A stretch of 64,000 nt of DNA from Methylobacterium nodulans ORS 2060 (GCF_000022085.1 NC_011894.1:7363001-7427000); one strand, 5' to 3'; shown: positions 8,282-18,597, counted from the stretch's first letter. The notes: generated from the sequence alone by a model not told the origin. Numbers and translations: made by a program.

Positions 8282-9448
8282 TCACGCGAGGTGCTTGGCC
8301 ATGTGCACCAGGCGGCGATCCGGGCGGGCCTCGACCCGCTCCGTCTTCCAGCCGTGGCGCGCATACCACCCGATGGCGCGCGCGAGCCTCTCTCCCGTGT
8401 AGAGGCGCAGATCCCTCAGGTCGAGATCCTTCGCGCGGGCCTCGACCGCTTCGAGCAGGCTGGTGCCGAGCCTCCGGCCCTGATGCGCCGGATCGACCGC
8501 GATGCTCCACACCAGCAGGTGATCGGGCCGGGGATCGAGGATGAGCGCGCCCGCGAGCGATTCGCCTTCGTGGCGGAGCCAGACCTCGTAGCGGGCGAGC
8601 AGCGTCTCGGGGGGTGTGAGGAGCGGCAGCGGCTCGACCCCGAGGAGCGCGCGGTTCGGCGCATAGGCCGCGCCCTGCAGGGCACCGAGGGCGGCGAGGT
8701 CCGCCCGTGTCGCGCGACGCAAGCGGTGGCCCGGAATCGCCGCGGCGGTGAGGCCCGAGAGGCGCAGGCGCTGGGTGCCCTCGCCGGAGAAATTCTCCGG
8801 GGCGAGCCAGCGGTCGAGGGCTTGGCCGACCTGCGGCCATTCCCCGTCCAGCATCGAGAACCAGGCCGTGTCCCGGTTGCGGCCCTTCACGATCATGGCC
8901 TGCCGGAACAGGCCCTCGAAGGTGAAGCCGAGGCGGGCGGCGGCGGCGCGGGAGGGGGCGTTCAGGGCGTTGCACTTCCACTCGTAGCGCCGGTAGCCGA
9001 GGTCGAAGGCGTAGCCGGCGAGCAGCCGCATCGCCTCGGTGGCGCCTGGCGTCCGCTGGAGCGCCGGGGTGTAGAGGATGTTGCCGACCTCGATGGTGCG
9101 GTTCGCCGGGTCGATGCGCATCAGCGTCGCGTGGCCGAGGGCCTGGCCGGAGCGCGCGTCGAGGATCGTGAAGAAGAGCGGGTCGGCCGAGGCCTCGCTG
9201 GCCGACAGGTAGTCCTGGAAGGCGGCCGCATCGGCGAAGGGGCCGCGGGACATGTAGAGCCAGAGGGCCTCGGTGCCGGGGCCGACCGCGCCGGCCGCCA
9301 GCGCCGGCCCGTGGGCCGCCGCGTCGAGCGGCACCAGCGTGACGAAGCGTCCCCTGAGGGTGGTCCGCTCCGGCCGGGGCGCCGGATCGGCCGGCGTGAC
9401 GGGCGCGCCGATGGGCAGGCCGGTCGCCGGATCGCTGTCCTGTGTCAT
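8282..9448 (-). CDS. Protein with two GNAT acetyltransferase domains
   Basis: 388 aa made of two acetyltransferase folds. N-terminal domain (about 28-225) is of the RimJ/RimL-like type: TILDARSGQALGHATLMRID, EVGNILYTPALQRTPGATEA and YEWKCNALNAPSRAAAARLG. C-terminal domain (about 245-385) is a second GNAT with SIAVDPAHQGRRLGTSLLEA, the R/Q-x-x-G-x-G/A acetyl-CoA loop, and YTGERLARAIGWYARHGWKT. The start overlaps the stop of the upstream lyase-like gene as ATGA, so the two are translationally coupled. Substrates are unknown; the N-terminal half is usually a protein on its own. Confidence 0.88.
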   Translation of the reverse strand: MTQDSDPATGLPIGAPVTPADPAPRPERTTLRGRFVTLVPLDAAAHGPALAAGAVGPGTEALWLYMSRGPFADAAAFQDYLSASEASADPLFFTILDARSGQALGHATLMRIDPANRTIEVGNILYTPALQRTPGATEAMRLLAGYAFDLGYRRYEWKCNALNAPSRAAAARLGFTFEGLFRQAMIVKGRNRDTAWFSMLDGEWPQVGQALDRWLAPENFSGEGTQRLRLSGLTAAAIPGHRLRRATRADLAALGALQGAAYAPNRALLGVEPLPLLTPPETLLARYEVWLRHEGESLAGALILDPRPDHLLVWSIAVDPAHQGRRLGTSLLEAVEARAKDLDLRDLRLYTGERLARAIGWYARHGWKTERVEARPDRRLVHMAKHLA

Positions 9449-10287
9449 CGTCCCTGGCGGTCCTGGCGGAAGAAGCCGTTGAGCTCCGCGAAGCTCACCG
9501 AGCCGTCGAACCCGGCGAAGCTCCCCTCGTCGCGGATGCGCTTGGCGGCGCGGATGAAGCCGGTCCAGGCCGTCCGGGCGAGCGAGGAGCCGACGCTGAT
9601 CCGCCGCACGCCGAGGGCGGCGAGATCCGCCACCTTGAGGCCGCCATTGGTGCTCACCAGCAGGTTGACCGGGCGGGGCGCCACGGCCTCGACGATGGCG
9701 CGGATCTCCTCGCGGCGCTTCGGGCCGGGCGCGTAGAGCACGTCGGCCCCTGCCTCCGCATAGGCCTGCAGCCGCGGGATCGCCTCGCGGAGGGGCTCGG
9801 GATGGCCGGTGAGATAGCTTTCGCACCGGCCCGTCAGCAGCACGTCCGCTCCGGTCGCGTCGATCGCCGCCCGCGCCGCCCGGATGCGCTCGACCGCGTG
9901 GTCGCGGTCATACAGGGGCTTGGCGGGGTCACCGGTCGCGTCCTCAATCGACAGGCCGGCGATGCCCGCGGCCACGCAGAGCGTCACGTTCGCGGCGACG
10001 CCCTCCGGGTCGTGCGCGTAGCCGGATTCGAAATCGGCATTGACCGGCAGGTCCGTGGCGGCCGCGATCTCGGCGATATGGGCGAGCATGGCGTCGCGGG
10101 GCACCGCCCAGTCGGTGTCCGGCAGGGCGCGGGAGAAGGCGTAGCCGGAACTCGTGGTCGCGAGAGCCGGAAAGCCCAGGGAGGCGAGATAGCGGGCCGT
10201 GCCGAGGTCCCAGGGGTTGGGCATCACGAAGCAGCCGCTCGCGTGGAGGGCGCGAAAGGCTGCGCGGCGGGCGGCGAGATCGGTCAT
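9445..10287 (-). CDS. Isocitrate lyase / PEP mutase superfamily protein
   Basis: 280 aa TIM-barrel enzyme. Family marks: FVMPNPWDLGTARYLASLG at about 20-38, DFESGYAHDPEGV with metal-binding acids near 84-90, GLSIEDATGD near 115 and LLTGRCESYL near 150. The usual K-K-C-G-H lyase motif is replaced by LTGRCESY, as in the oxaloacetate decarboxylase/PEP mutase-like branch, so C-C or P-C bond chemistry is likely but the substrate is open. TGA overlaps the ATG of the GNAT gene. Upstream lies repeat family 1, copy 2. Confidence 0.85.
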   Translation of the reverse strand: MTDLAARRAAFRALHASGCFVMPNPWDLGTARYLASLGFPALATTSSGYAFSRALPDTDWAVPRDAMLAHIAEIAAATDLPVNADFESGYAHDPEGVAANVTLCVAAGIAGLSIEDATGDPAKPLYDRDHAVERIRAARAAIDATGADVLLTGRCESYLTGHPEPLREAIPRLQAYAEAGADVLYAPGPKRREEIRAIVEAVAPRPVNLLVSTNGGLKVADLAALGVRRISVGSSLARTAWTGFIRAAKRIRDEGSFAGFDGSVSFAELNGFFRQDRQGR

Positions 10288-10316
10288 GCGGGCCTCCCAA
10301 TGGTGAACGCGTGACG

Positions 10317-10409
10317 TGATACGGCTTCCGGTTGATCTGTTCGGAGAAAAGAGGGCGCGGGATCCCTTCTCTCGTGCGGGAGAGGGGATCCCGCGCCTTG
10401 ATCGGATCA
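10317..10409. repeat. Palindromic intergenic repeat (family 1, copy 2)
   Basis: Starts with TGATACGGCTTCCGGTTGAT like copy 1 and contains a strong hairpin at 10354-10397, whose arms GGCGCGGGATCCC and GGGATCCCGCGCC enclose the CTCTCG / GGGAGAG core. The far arm is shortened to TTGATCGGATCAA. The stop codon of apt (10407-10409) is inside that arm. The hairpin lies in the intergenic space between apt and the upstream end of the lyase-like gene and could end apt transcripts, though no U tract follows. Confidence 0.75.
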
Positions 10410-10952
10410 ATGTCCCTCGAACTCCACCAGCGTCCAGACCGGCACGTCGAGGGCCCGCAGCTTGGCGGCGCCGCCGAGTTCCGGCAGGTCGATCACGAAG
10501 CAGGCGGCCACCACCTCGGCGCCGATCTGGCGCAACAGGTCGACGGCGGCCTTCGCCGTGCCGCCGGTGGCGATGAGGTCGTCGACGAGGACGACCCGGT
10601 CGCCCGGCTTCACGGCATCCGAATGGATCTCCATCTCGTCGGTGCCGTATTCGAGCGCGTAGGCGATCGAGACCGTGGTGTGGGGCAGCTTGCCCTTCTT
10701 GCGGATCGGCACGAAGCCCGAGGAGAGCTGGTGGGCCACCGCGCCGCCGAGGATGAAGCCCCGCGCCTCGATGCCCGCCACCTGATCGATCCGGCCGCCC
10801 GCGAAGGGATGCACCAGGGCGTCGACCGCCCGCCGGAAGGCTCCGGGATCGCCGAGCAGGGTGGTGATGTCCCGGAAGACGATGCCCGGCTTCGGATAAT
10901 CGGGGATCGAGCGGATCGCATCCTTCAGCGCGGAGAGCGTGCGCGGGTCCAT
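10407..10952 (-). CDS. apt: Adenine phosphoribosyltransferase
   Basis: Purine salvage enzyme, 181 aa, making AMP from adenine and PRPP in the cytosol. Family landmarks: [20 protein letters not shown] at 13-32, [17 protein letters not shown] near 65-80 and the PRPP-binding loop [14 protein letters not shown] near 125-138. Length equals that of other bacterial Apt proteins. The ATG at 10952 gives the usual N-terminus; an upstream ATG eight codons away has no family support. Its TGA stop is part of the flanking palindromic repeat. Confidence 0.97.
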   Translation of the reverse strand: MDPRTLSALKDAIRSIPDYPKPGIVFRDITTLLGDPGAFRRAVDALVHPFAGGRIDQVAGIEARGFILGGAVAHQLSSGFVPIRKKGKLPHTTVSIAYALEYGTDEMEIHSDAVKPGDRVVLVDDLIATGGTAKAAVDLLRQIGAEVVAACFVIDLPELGGAAKLRALDVPVWTLVEFEGH

Positions 10953-11026
10953 GCGGCAGCCTTGTCGAAATGCCAAGTGGCGGGATGGTTAGACCAGATC
11001 CGGGCGGCGCTTGCCAGAGCTTGGCC

Positions 11027-11821
11027 TTACTGGTTCGCCTTCTTGAGGAGGGCGATCAGGTCGCGGTGCAGGAGCTCGTTGCCGCAGGCGACCGAATGCG
11101 CGGCGAGCGCGTCCGGCCCGCCATCGGCGCTCGTCGCGAAGCCGCCCGCCTCGCGCACCATGATGAGGCCCGCCGCCATGTCCCAGCTCTGCAGGTCGCG
11201 CTCCCAGTAGAGATCGGCCCGCCCGCAGGCCACGTAGGCGAGGTCGAGGGCGGCCGAGCCCTGGCGGCGCACGCCGCCCGTCACCGCCATCACGGTGCCG
11301 AGCTCCTTGAGGAGCCGCGGGTGGTTGCCGCGCCCCAGATAGGGCGAGCCGTAGAGGACGAGCGCATCCGCGAGGTCGCGGCGCGCCGAGACGCGCAGCC
11401 GCCGGTTGTTCAGGAAGGCCCCCTGGCCGCGCTCGGCGATGAACAACTCGTCCTTGATCGGGTCGTAGATCACCCCGGCGACGATCACGCCCTCGCGCTC
11501 CAGCCCCACCGAGATGCAGAAATGCGGAATCCCGTGCAGGAAGTTGGTGGTGCCGTCGAGGGGATCGACATGCCAGGTATGGGTCTTGTCCGACCCCTCG
11601 ATGCTGCCGCCCTCCTCCATGATGAGGCTGTAGCCGGGCCGCGCCTTCATCAGCGCCTCGCGCAGCACCGCCTCGGCGCGCTTGTCGGCGATGGAGACGA
11701 AGTTGCCCGGGCCCTTGCGCGAGACCTGGAGGTTCTCGACCTCGCCGAAATCGCGCTTGAGGCCCCGCGCGGCCTTGCGCACGGCGTCGACCATCACGGT
11801 CATGAGGGGGGAGTTGATCAT
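11027..11821 (-). CDS. suhB: Inositol-1-monophosphatase family phosphatase
   Basis: 264 aa Mg-dependent phosphatase of the IMPase/SuhB group. Metal sites: MEEGG near residue 70, WHVDPLDGTTNFLHGIPHFC near 83-102 and ERDLQSWDMAAGLIMVREAG near 208-227. Length and spacing are normal. SuhB-like proteins dephosphorylate inositol-1-phosphate and, in enterobacteria, bind RNA polymerase during antitermination; which role holds here is not visible. Lies 75 bp upstream of apt on the same strand. Confidence 0.93.
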   Translation of the reverse strand: MINSPLMTVMVDAVRKAARGLKRDFGEVENLQVSRKGPGNFVSIADKRAEAVLREALMKARPGYSLIMEEGGSIEGSDKTHTWHVDPLDGTTNFLHGIPHFCISVGLEREGVIVAGVIYDPIKDELFIAERGQGAFLNNRRLRVSARRDLADALVLYGSPYLGRGNHPRLLKELGTVMAVTGGVRRQGSAALDLAYVACGRADLYWERDLQSWDMAAGLIMVREAGGFATSADGGPDALAAHSVACGNELLHRDLIALLKKANQ

Positions 11822-11916
11822 CGCGCGGCGGTCCCGGTCAGGTTCGGCGGCAAGCGGCGGCTCCCGCGCGCCGCGCGCGCGGCCGTCCGTCCGCCCTCTG
11901 GAAGTTGGAACCGGCC

Positions 11917-12876
11917 TTAAGGCGTCATCCGGTCGGCGGCAAGGCGCTCGGCCCGCGCGCGCTCCTCGGGGTTAAGCCCGGCGAGCGCCTGGGTCAGCCA
12001 TGCGTCGGTGAGCCCCTGCGCGCTCGCCGCCATGTTCCAGGCCGCCGCCTCGACGAGGTTCTTCGGCACGCCGCGCCCGGCCGCGTAGAGGCGGGCGATG
12101 CGGTTCTGCGCCACCGCGTTGCCGCGGCCGGCCGCGTGCCGGAAGTAGCGGGCGGCGCGCGCCTCATCCTTGGGCACGCCTTCCCCGTTGAAGAGCAGGA
12201 TCGAGAACTCGACCTCGCCCGCAACGTCGCCGTTATCCGCTGCGCGCCGAAACAACTGGGCGGCCTGAGCCGGATCCTTCTCCACGCCGCGGCCCTTCAG
12301 GTAGAGGATGCCGAGGGCGTGCTGGGCCGCTGGAACCTCCTGGTCGGCGGCTTGGCGCAGGAGCGCGGCGGCGCGGTTCAGATCCTCCGGCACGCCCGTG
12401 CCGAGCAGGATCAGGGCGACGTTGTAGCAGGCAGTGGGCTCGCCCTTCGCGGCGGCCTTCTCCAGCCAGGCCCGGCCCGCGGCCGGGTCCTTCGCGATGC
12501 CGCGGCCCTCGATCGCCATCATGCCGAGGAGGCCCATCGCCGACCGGTCGCCGAGATTGGCCGCGAGCCGGTACCATTCCGCCGCCTTGGCGGGATCCTG
12601 GCGCAGGCCGAGGCCCTGGCTGTAGAGTTCGCCGAGCAGCGTCATGGCGGCCGCGTCGGTCCTGTCCTTCTCCAGCCGCTTCGTCGCCTCCCGGAAGGCG
12701 GCGATGTAGTAGCCGCGCTGATAGGCGCCATAGGCGACATCCGCCTTCGGATCGGCGCTGTCGGCCGGCGGCAGCGTCGTCGGCCCGGGCAGCATCCGGG
12801 TCGTGGAGAGCGTCGGCGCGGCGAGCGCGCCCCCGGCGATCAGCAGGGCGAGGCCGGTCGGGAGGACCCGTCTCAC
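11917..12876 (-). CDS. Exported SEL1/TPR-like repeat protein
   Basis: 319 aa from a GTG that overlaps the stop of the ThiE-like gene (GTGA). Signal peptide at about 1-20 (RRVLPTGLALLIAGGALAAP). From residue 70 come about six SEL1 repeats of 36 residues, for example AAQHALGILYLKGRGVEKDP and AMGLLGMMAIEGRGIAKDP. SEL1 repeats build protein-binding solenoids; in alphaproteobacteria they occur in periplasmic or cell-envelope scaffolds and in exopolysaccharide regulators. The partner is unknown. Co-transcription with the ThiE-like gene is likely from the four-base overlap. Confidence 0.88.
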   Translation of the reverse strand: MRRVLPTGLALLIAGGALAAPTLSTTRMLPGPTTLPPADSADPKADVAYGAYQRGYYIAAFREATKRLEKDRTDAAAMTLLGELYSQGLGLRQDPAKAAEWYRLAANLGDRSAMGLLGMMAIEGRGIAKDPAAGRAWLEKAAAKGEPTACYNVALILLGTGVPEDLNRAAALLRQAADQEVPAAQHALGILYLKGRGVEKDPAQAAQLFRRAADNGDVAGEVEFSILLFNGEGVPKDEARAARYFRHAAGRGNAVAQNRIARLYAAGRGVPKNLVEAAAWNMAASAQGLTDAWLTQALAGLNPEERARAERLAADRMTP

Positions 12877-13514
12877 GGGCGGGCTCCCGCGAGCCGCTCC
12901 TGGGCGGCCGCCACCGTGGCGGCGGCGTCCGGCCCGTCCCACAGGGCCGGGTCGAGGGCGACGAACTCCGCGCCCGTGGCCGCGAGCTCCGCGACCGCGT
13001 CGAGGCTGCGGGCAACGGCCACGCAGGGCGTCTCGAAGATCTCCGCCCACCACGCCGCCTGGGCGCGCACGCTCTCCCGGCTCGCCGGCTCCGCATCGCC
13101 GAACAGGACGTAGTCGGCGCCCGCCTCCCCCGCCTCCATGGCGGCGTGGCGCGAGCGCAGGGTGCCGGCCCCGAGGATGCGCCCGTCGCGCAGGCGCTCG
13201 CGCAGGTCGCGCAGGGCGTCGCCGGGCTCCTCGTCGGCCAGGGCATGGACGCCGTCGGCGCCGCCGCGCGCCGCAATGGCGACGGGGTCGACACCCGGCG
13301 CATCGCAGGCGACGAGCACGGCGGCCCCCGCCTCCTGGGCGGAGGGCGCGAGATCCTTGACGCGCTTGACGAGCGAGCGCTCGTCGGCGGGGGCGAGCCG
13401 CAGGATCACTGCCGCCACGTCCCCCGCCCGGCAGGCAGCGGCGAGCCGCTCGGCAAGGTCGGGTCCGGCCTCGGGGCCGGTGATGAGGACGAGACGGGTC
13501 TGCGGGTCGGTCAT
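12873..13514 (-). CDS. Thiamine-phosphate synthase (ThiE/TenI) family protein
   Basis: 213 aa (beta-alpha)8 protein of the TMP-TENI family. Recognisable pieces: RLVLITGPEAGPDLAERLAA at the N-terminus, GGADGVHALADEEPGDALRD near 84-103 (canonical GADGVHLG) and AGEAGADYVLFGDA near 130-143. The phosphate-loop G-A-S-x-H-S of true ThiE is replaced by GAGTLRSRHAAME, and no other thiamine gene is near, so a role other than TMP synthesis is possible. Located downstream of fba and translationally coupled to the SEL1 protein. The start at 13514 precedes the first beta strand. Confidence 0.75.
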   Translation of the reverse strand: MTDPQTRLVLITGPEAGPDLAERLAAACRAGDVAAVILRLAPADERSLVKRVKDLAPSAQEAGAAVLVACDAPGVDPVAIAARGGADGVHALADEEPGDALRDLRERLRDGRILGAGTLRSRHAAMEAGEAGADYVLFGDAEPASRESVRAQAAWWAEIFETPCVAVARSLDAVAELAATGAEFVALDPALWDGPDAAATVAAAQERLAGARP

Positions 13515-13537
13515 GCGGGGTGTGGGCGGGGCGATAT

Positions 13538-13746
13538 TCAGATGGTTTCCGGTCGATCTTTTCCGAGACGAGTCCACGCGGGGAACCCCTCTCCCGAGTG
13601 GGAGAGGGGCAGGGGTGAGGGTGCTACGCTTCAGAACAGGGCACTGAGCGCCGCGCTAGCAGCGGCACGGTTCAGTCTTCTTGCTGCACCGTCTCCACCC
13701 TCACCCCTACCCCTCTCCCGCACGGGAGAGGGGTTCCCGCGGTTCC
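13538..13746. repeat. Large palindromic repeat (family 1, copy 3)
   Basis: Begins with a diverged GGTTTCCGGTCGATC arm and holds two hairpins of the CCCTCTCCCG/CGGGAGAGGG type, at 13587-13609 and 13710-13733, which face each other as the ends of a larger inverted repeat: ACCCCTCTCCCG...GGGAGAGGGGCAGGGGTGAGG pairs with CCTCACCCCTACCCC...GGGAGAGGGGTTCCCG. It lies between fba and the ThiE-like gene, both on the minus strand, so any transcript that continues past fba carries it. Confidence 0.75.
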
Positions 13747-13766
13747 CGCGTCGCGGCCGCGCGGCG

Positions 13767-14855
13767 TTACTCCGCCGCAGCCTTCTGCTTGGACCCGAAG
13801 GACGGGTCGAGCTTGCCGGAGGCGTAGCGCTTGGCCATCTCCGAGAGCGAGATCGGCCGGATCTTGCCGGCATGGCCGGCCGTGCCGAACTCCTCGAAGC
13901 GCTGCTTGCACAGCTTCGTCATCGCCTCCATGGCGGGCTTGAGATACTTGCGCGGATCGAACTCCGCCTTGTTCTCGGTCAGAACCTTGCGGATCTGGCC
14001 CGTCATCGCCATGCGGTTGTCGGTGTCGATGTTGATCTTGCGCACGCCGTGCTTGATGCCGCGCTGGATCTCCTCGACCGGAACGCCCCAGGTCGGCTTC
14101 ATCTCGCCGCCATACTGGTTGATGATGTCCTGCAGCTCCTGCGGCACGGAGGACGACCCGTGCATCACGAGGTGGGTGTTCGGCAGGCGGCGGTTGATCT
14201 CCTCGATCACGTGCATGGCGAGCACGGCGCCGTCCGGCTTGCGGGTGAACTTGTAGGCGCCGTGGCTGGTGCCCATCGCCACCGCGAGGGCGTCGACCTT
14301 GGTGGCCTGCACGAACTTCACCGCCTCGTCGGGATCGGTGAGGAGCTGGTCGTGCGACAGGGCGCCCTCGGCGCCGTGGCCGTCCTCGGCCTCGCCCTTC
14401 CCGCTCTCCAGCGAGCCGAGCACGCCGAGTTCGCCCTCGACCGAGACGCCCGCCCAATGCGCCATCTCGGCCACCTTGCGGGTGATCTCGACATTGTAGG
14501 CATAGTCGGCCGGGGTCTTGCCGTCCGCCTTGAGCGACCCGTCCATCATCACCGAGGTGAAGCCGTACTGGATCGCGGTGGCGCAGGTCGCCTCGTTGTT
14601 CCCGTGGTCGAGATGCATGCAGACCGGGATGTGGGGATAGATCTCCACCAGCCCGTCGATGAGCTTGGCCAGAATCACGTCGTTGGCATAGGCGCGGGCG
14701 CCGCGGCTCGCCTGCAGGATGACGGGCGCGTCGCAGGCATCGGCCGCCGTCATGATGGCGAGACCCTGCTCCATGTTGTTGATGTTGAAGGCGGGGACCC
14801 CGTAGCCGTGCTCGGCCGCGTGGTCCAGAAGCTGCCTCAGCGTGATGCGCGCCAT
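13767..14855 (-). CDS. fba: Fructose-bisphosphate aldolase, class II
   Basis: 362 aa Zn-dependent aldolase joining or splitting fructose-1,6-bisphosphate into DHAP and GAP. Motifs: [13 protein letters not shown] at 18-30, zinc/active-site segment [10 protein letters not shown] near 78-87, SVMMDGSL near 100, GTSHGAYKF near 195 and [16 protein letters not shown] near 280. The length and internal inserts fit the Calvin-cycle subtype of class II aldolase. Together with pgk and gap upstream it forms a minus-strand group of triose enzymes; gaps of about 200 and 640 bp mean separate promoters are possible. Confidence 0.96.
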   Translation of the reverse strand: MARITLRQLLDHAAEHGYGVPAFNINNMEQGLAIMTAADACDAPVILQASRGARAYANDVILAKLIDGLVEIYPHIPVCMHLDHGNNEATCATAIQYGFTSVMMDGSLKADGKTPADYAYNVEITRKVAEMAHWAGVSVEGELGVLGSLESGKGEAEDGHGAEGALSHDQLLTDPDEAVKFVQATKVDALAVAMGTSHGAYKFTRKPDGAVLAMHVIEEINRRLPNTHLVMHGSSSVPQELQDIINQYGGEMKPTWGVPVEEIQRGIKHGVRKINIDTDNRMAMTGQIRKVLTENKAEFDPRKYLKPAMEAMTKLCKQRFEEFGTAGHAGKIRPISLSEMAKRYASGKLDPSFGSKQKAAAE

Positions 14856-15053
14856 CGTAACCCTCCGACAGAACCGATTTTCGCGATTATAGGCGATCGG
14901 CGTGCCGCCGTCCTACCGGCGGCATCCTGAACGCCACCTTCACCCCCGATCACCCCCCGATCACATGGGCCCCGATCACATGGGCGCGCGATCGGGGTTC
15001 CGAGCGGCCTCCCGGCCTCGGCGAGAAGCGGGGCCTTTCGCGGGACCAACGCT

Positions 15054-16250
15054 TCAGACGCGCAGCGCGTCGACGCCCGGCAGCGGCTTGCCTTCGAGCC
15101 ATTCGAGGAAGGCGCCGCCCGCCGTCGAGACGTAGGTGAAGGCTTCCGCCACGCCCGCATGGTTGAGCGCCGCGACCGTGTCGCCGCCGCCCGCCACCGA
15201 GACGAGCTTGCCTGCCTTCGTGCGCTCCGCCGCGTGGCGGGCCGCCGCCACGGTGCCCTGGTCGAAGGGCGGGAACTCGAAGGCGCCGAGCGGCCCGTTC
15301 CAGACGAGCGTCTTGGCATCGTTGAGGGCGGCGGCCACCCGCTCCACCGACTGCGCGCCGACGTCGAGGATCATCCCGGATTCGGGGATCGCGTCGATGC
15401 CGTAGGTGTGGTGGGGCGCGTTCGCCTTGAACTCCTCGGCCACCACTGCGTCGACCGGCAGGATGATGGCGCAGTTCTTCTCGCGCGCCGCCTCGATGAT
15501 GCGCAGGGCGGTTCCCGCCAGGTCCCTCTCGCAGAGCGACCTGCCGACGCCGAGGCCGGTCGCGTGCAGGAAGGTGTTGGCCATGCCGCCGCCGATCACC
15601 AGCGCGTCGACCTTGCCCACGAGGTTCACGAGCAGGTCGATCTTGGTCGAGACCTTCGAGCCGCCGACGATCGCCACCACCGGCCGGGCCGGGGCTTCGA
15701 GGCCCTTGGTGAGCGCCTCGATCTCCGCCTGCATCAGGCGCCCCGCATAGGCCGGCAGCACATGGGCGAGGCCCTCGGTCGAGGCATGCGCCCGGTGCGA
15801 GGCCGAGAAGGCCTCGTTCACGTAGACGTCGCCGTTCGCCGCCAGGGCCTGCACGAAGGCGGGGTCGTTCTTCTCCTCGCCCGCATGGAAGCGGGTGTTC
15901 TCCAGCATCGCCACGCCGCCGTCGCCGAGCGCCGCCACGGCCTCGGCGGCCTTCGGCCCGATGCAGTCCTCCGCGAAGGCGACCGGGCGCCCGAGATCCT
16001 TCGCCACCGCCTCGGCGATGGGCCGGAGCGACTCCTTGGGGTCGGGCTTGCCCTTGGGGCGGCCGAAATGCGCGAGCAGCACCACGCGTCCGCCCGCCTC
16101 GGCGATCTCCCGGATCGTCGGCAGCACGCGGGTGATGCGGGTCGCGTCGGTGACGCGGCCGTTCTCCATCGGCACGTTGAGGTCGACACGCACGAGCACG
16201 CGCTTGCCCTTGAGGTCGCCGGCATCGTCGAGGGTACGGAAACGGGTCAT
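15054..16250 (-). CDS. pgk: Phosphoglycerate kinase
   Basis: 398 aa cytosolic enzyme that transfers phosphate between 1,3-bisphosphoglycerate and ADP. N-terminal signature [18 protein letters not shown] at 14-31, [13 protein letters not shown] near 55-67, substrate basic patch with [13 protein letters not shown] near 117, and C-terminal nucleotide loop GGGDTVAAL near 353-361. Full length, no irregularity. Transcribed in the same direction as the membrane coiled-coil gene, whose stop is 37 bp upstream of this start, and as gap. Confidence 0.97.
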   Translation of the reverse strand: MTRFRTLDDAGDLKGKRVLVRVDLNVPMENGRVTDATRITRVLPTIREIAEAGGRVVLLAHFGRPKGKPDPKESLRPIAEAVAKDLGRPVAFAEDCIGPKAAEAVAALGDGGVAMLENTRFHAGEEKNDPAFVQALAANGDVYVNEAFSASHRAHASTEGLAHVLPAYAGRLMQAEIEALTKGLEAPARPVVAIVGGSKVSTKIDLLVNLVGKVDALVIGGGMANTFLHATGLGVGRSLCERDLAGTALRIIEAAREKNCAIILPVDAVVAEEFKANAPHHTYGIDAIPESGMILDVGAQSVERVAAALNDAKTLVWNGPLGAFEFPPFDQGTVAAARHAAERTKAGKLVSVAGGGDTVAALNHAGVAEAFTYVSTAGGAFLEWLEGKPLPGVDALRV

Positions 16251-16287
16251 CGGCCTCTGGCCTCCTGTGGCGGGCGGGGCGGGAGGA

Positions 16288-16752
16288 TCACCGCGGCGGA
16301 ATCAGGGTCTGCAGGTTCAGGCGCTGCGCCGCGAGGACGAGCGCCACCGTGAGCACGGCGGTGATGATCGCGGTGAGCAGCAGCATGCCGAAGCCCGGCA
16401 GGCGCCGGGTGCGCTCGGCGATCGCCCGCACCTCGCTGCGCAGGGCCGCGAGGTCGGATTGCCGGGCCGCCTCGTTCATCCGGTTGCCCGCCTCCTCGAC
16501 CCGGTCCTCGACCCGGGCGAGCAGCGCCTCCGAGCGGGCATACTTGTCCTCGATGCGCGAGGCCTTGTCCTCGATGCGGGCGAGCTGATCGCTCACCTGG
16601 GGCGGCAGCGCCGGGGCCGCCTCGGCGCGCCGGGCGGGCTCGGTCCTGGAAGCTTCCGTGGTCGCCGGGACCGATGGGGGGCCGGCCGGCACCGGGGCGG
16701 TGCTCGCGGTGGCGGTCCCGGAGGTGGAGGTGACGTCCGTCGCGTCGATCAT
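16288..16752 (-). CDS. Tail-anchored membrane protein with coiled coil
   Basis: Unrecognised 154 aa protein from the ATG at 16752 (the frame opens eight codons earlier without support). First 55 residues are Thr/Ala/Pro rich and probably disordered, next about 60-115 form a charged heptad-type helix ([20 protein letters not shown] and [20 protein letters not shown]), and a hydrophobic span near 127-148 precedes a ten-residue tail ending IPPR. This predicts a C-tail anchored membrane protein with a cytoplasmic coiled coil. It sits between gap and pgk, 37 bp from pgk. A link to these enzymes is only positional. Confidence 0.65.
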   Translation of the reverse strand: MIDATDVTSTSGTATASTAPVPAGPPSVPATTEASRTEPARRAEAAPALPPQVSDQLARIEDKASRIEDKYARSEALLARVEDRVEEAGNRMNEAARQSDLAALRSEVRAIAERTRRLPGFGMLLLTAIITAVLTVALVLAAQRLNLQTLIPPR

Positions 16753-16826
16753 GGCAGCTCCTCGGCATCGCCCCATGGCGGGGCGTCAATGCGCATGGGA
16801 AGGTAGCTTTACGGAAAGCACAGGGA

Positions 16827-16852
16827 CCCCCTCTCCCGTGCGGGAGAGGGGG
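16827..16852. repeat. Hairpin repeat CCCCCTCTCCCG / CGGGAGAGGGGG
   Basis: Perfect 12-bp arms with a two-base loop, the same hairpin core found in family 1 repeats at 1.6, 10.4 and 13.6 kb. It lies 36 bp past the gap stop codon and 75 bp before the start of the coiled-coil gene on the minus strand. It could separate gap mRNA from the downstream genes, but lacks a U tract. Confidence 0.7.
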
Positions 16853-16888
16853 CCGGCTCTGCAGGTCTCCAGCGTCCCGGATCCGTCC

Positions 16889-17896
<1,008 letters not shown>

Positions 17897-18288
17897 GTCG
17901 ATGACTCCCGAGGTGGAACGGGGATTCCGTCTCCCCGTTTCAGGTTGCGGCCCGCGCGCGCGGCCCCGCAGCCGGGCGCCCGTCCGCCAGGATCGGAATG
18001 CAGGGTGATATGAGGTGCCGCGGCCCGGACGGCCATCCCGCGCGCGCCGGACGATCCCTTGCGGGCGGCGCGGACGAGGGAGGCGGGAAAGCTCACGGGT
18101 ACCCGGTTCTGCGGCTGTCCGCCGGCCGACATGGCCTGGCGCGAGCGCGGGCTTCCTAACATGACGGTCTAGCCTGTCAAATCCACGGCGCCCGGCCGGC
18201 CGGACCATGCGGGGCGATTGCGGGAGGCGAAGCCGCGCTTTAGGCTTTTGCGGTGTCTTCGCGGTGTCCTGGCGTCGAGGGGTGAACC
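17897..18288. other. Intergenic region, divergent promoters expected
   Basis: About 390 bp between the divergent gap and DUF4164 genes. It should hold both promoters. It contains a GC-rich stretch of alternating CG near 17950 and nothing I can recognise as a gene or structured RNA; open frames here are on the opposite strand of the DUF4164 gene and look like shadows. Confidence 0.5.
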
Positions 18289-18570
18289 ATGAGTGCAGCG
18301 ATGGAGGATGCGCTGCGCCGGCTCGAAGCCGCGGTCGCCCTGCTCGATGCCGGCGTGACCCGACGGCTCGACGCGGAGCGCAGCCGCGGGGATCTCGAAG
18401 CCGAACTCGCCCTCATGCAGGAGGATCGCGCTCGCCTCGCGGCCGAGCTCGACGGCGCGCTCGCGCAGCTCGCGGAGGCCGTGGCGGTGACCGACGACGT
18501 CGAGCACCGGCTCGGGCGCGCCATCGGCGCCGTCGAAGGGGTGCTCGGCCGCAGCCGCGCGGACGGATAG
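18289..18570 (+). CDS. DUF4164 family coiled-coil protein
   Basis: 93 aa, nearly all predicted helix with heptads ([40 protein letters not shown]). DUF4164 proteins are alphaproteobacterial and are usually encoded right before zapA, as here (27-bp gap), which suggests a part in division-ring organisation or zapA expression. Biochemistry is not known. ATG at 18289 follows GGGGTGAACC, a usable but not strong ribosome site. Confidence 0.85.
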   Translation: MSAAMEDALRRLEAAVALLDAGVTRRLDAERSRGDLEAELALMQEDRARLAAELDGALAQLAEAVAVTDDVEHRLGRAIGAVEGVLGRSRADG

Positions 18571-18597
18571 CGCCAAAGAGGAGAACGGGACGCGTCG

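Noticed and set aside
12873..13514. Calling the ThiE-like gene a true thiamine-phosphate synthase
   Set aside because: Phosphate-binding motif is changed and no thiamine genes are near, so only the family name is given.
14938..14995. Direct repeats of CCCCGATCACATGGG between pgk and fba
   Set aside because: Only two short copies, no dyad or link to a known site; may be chance in GC-rich DNA.
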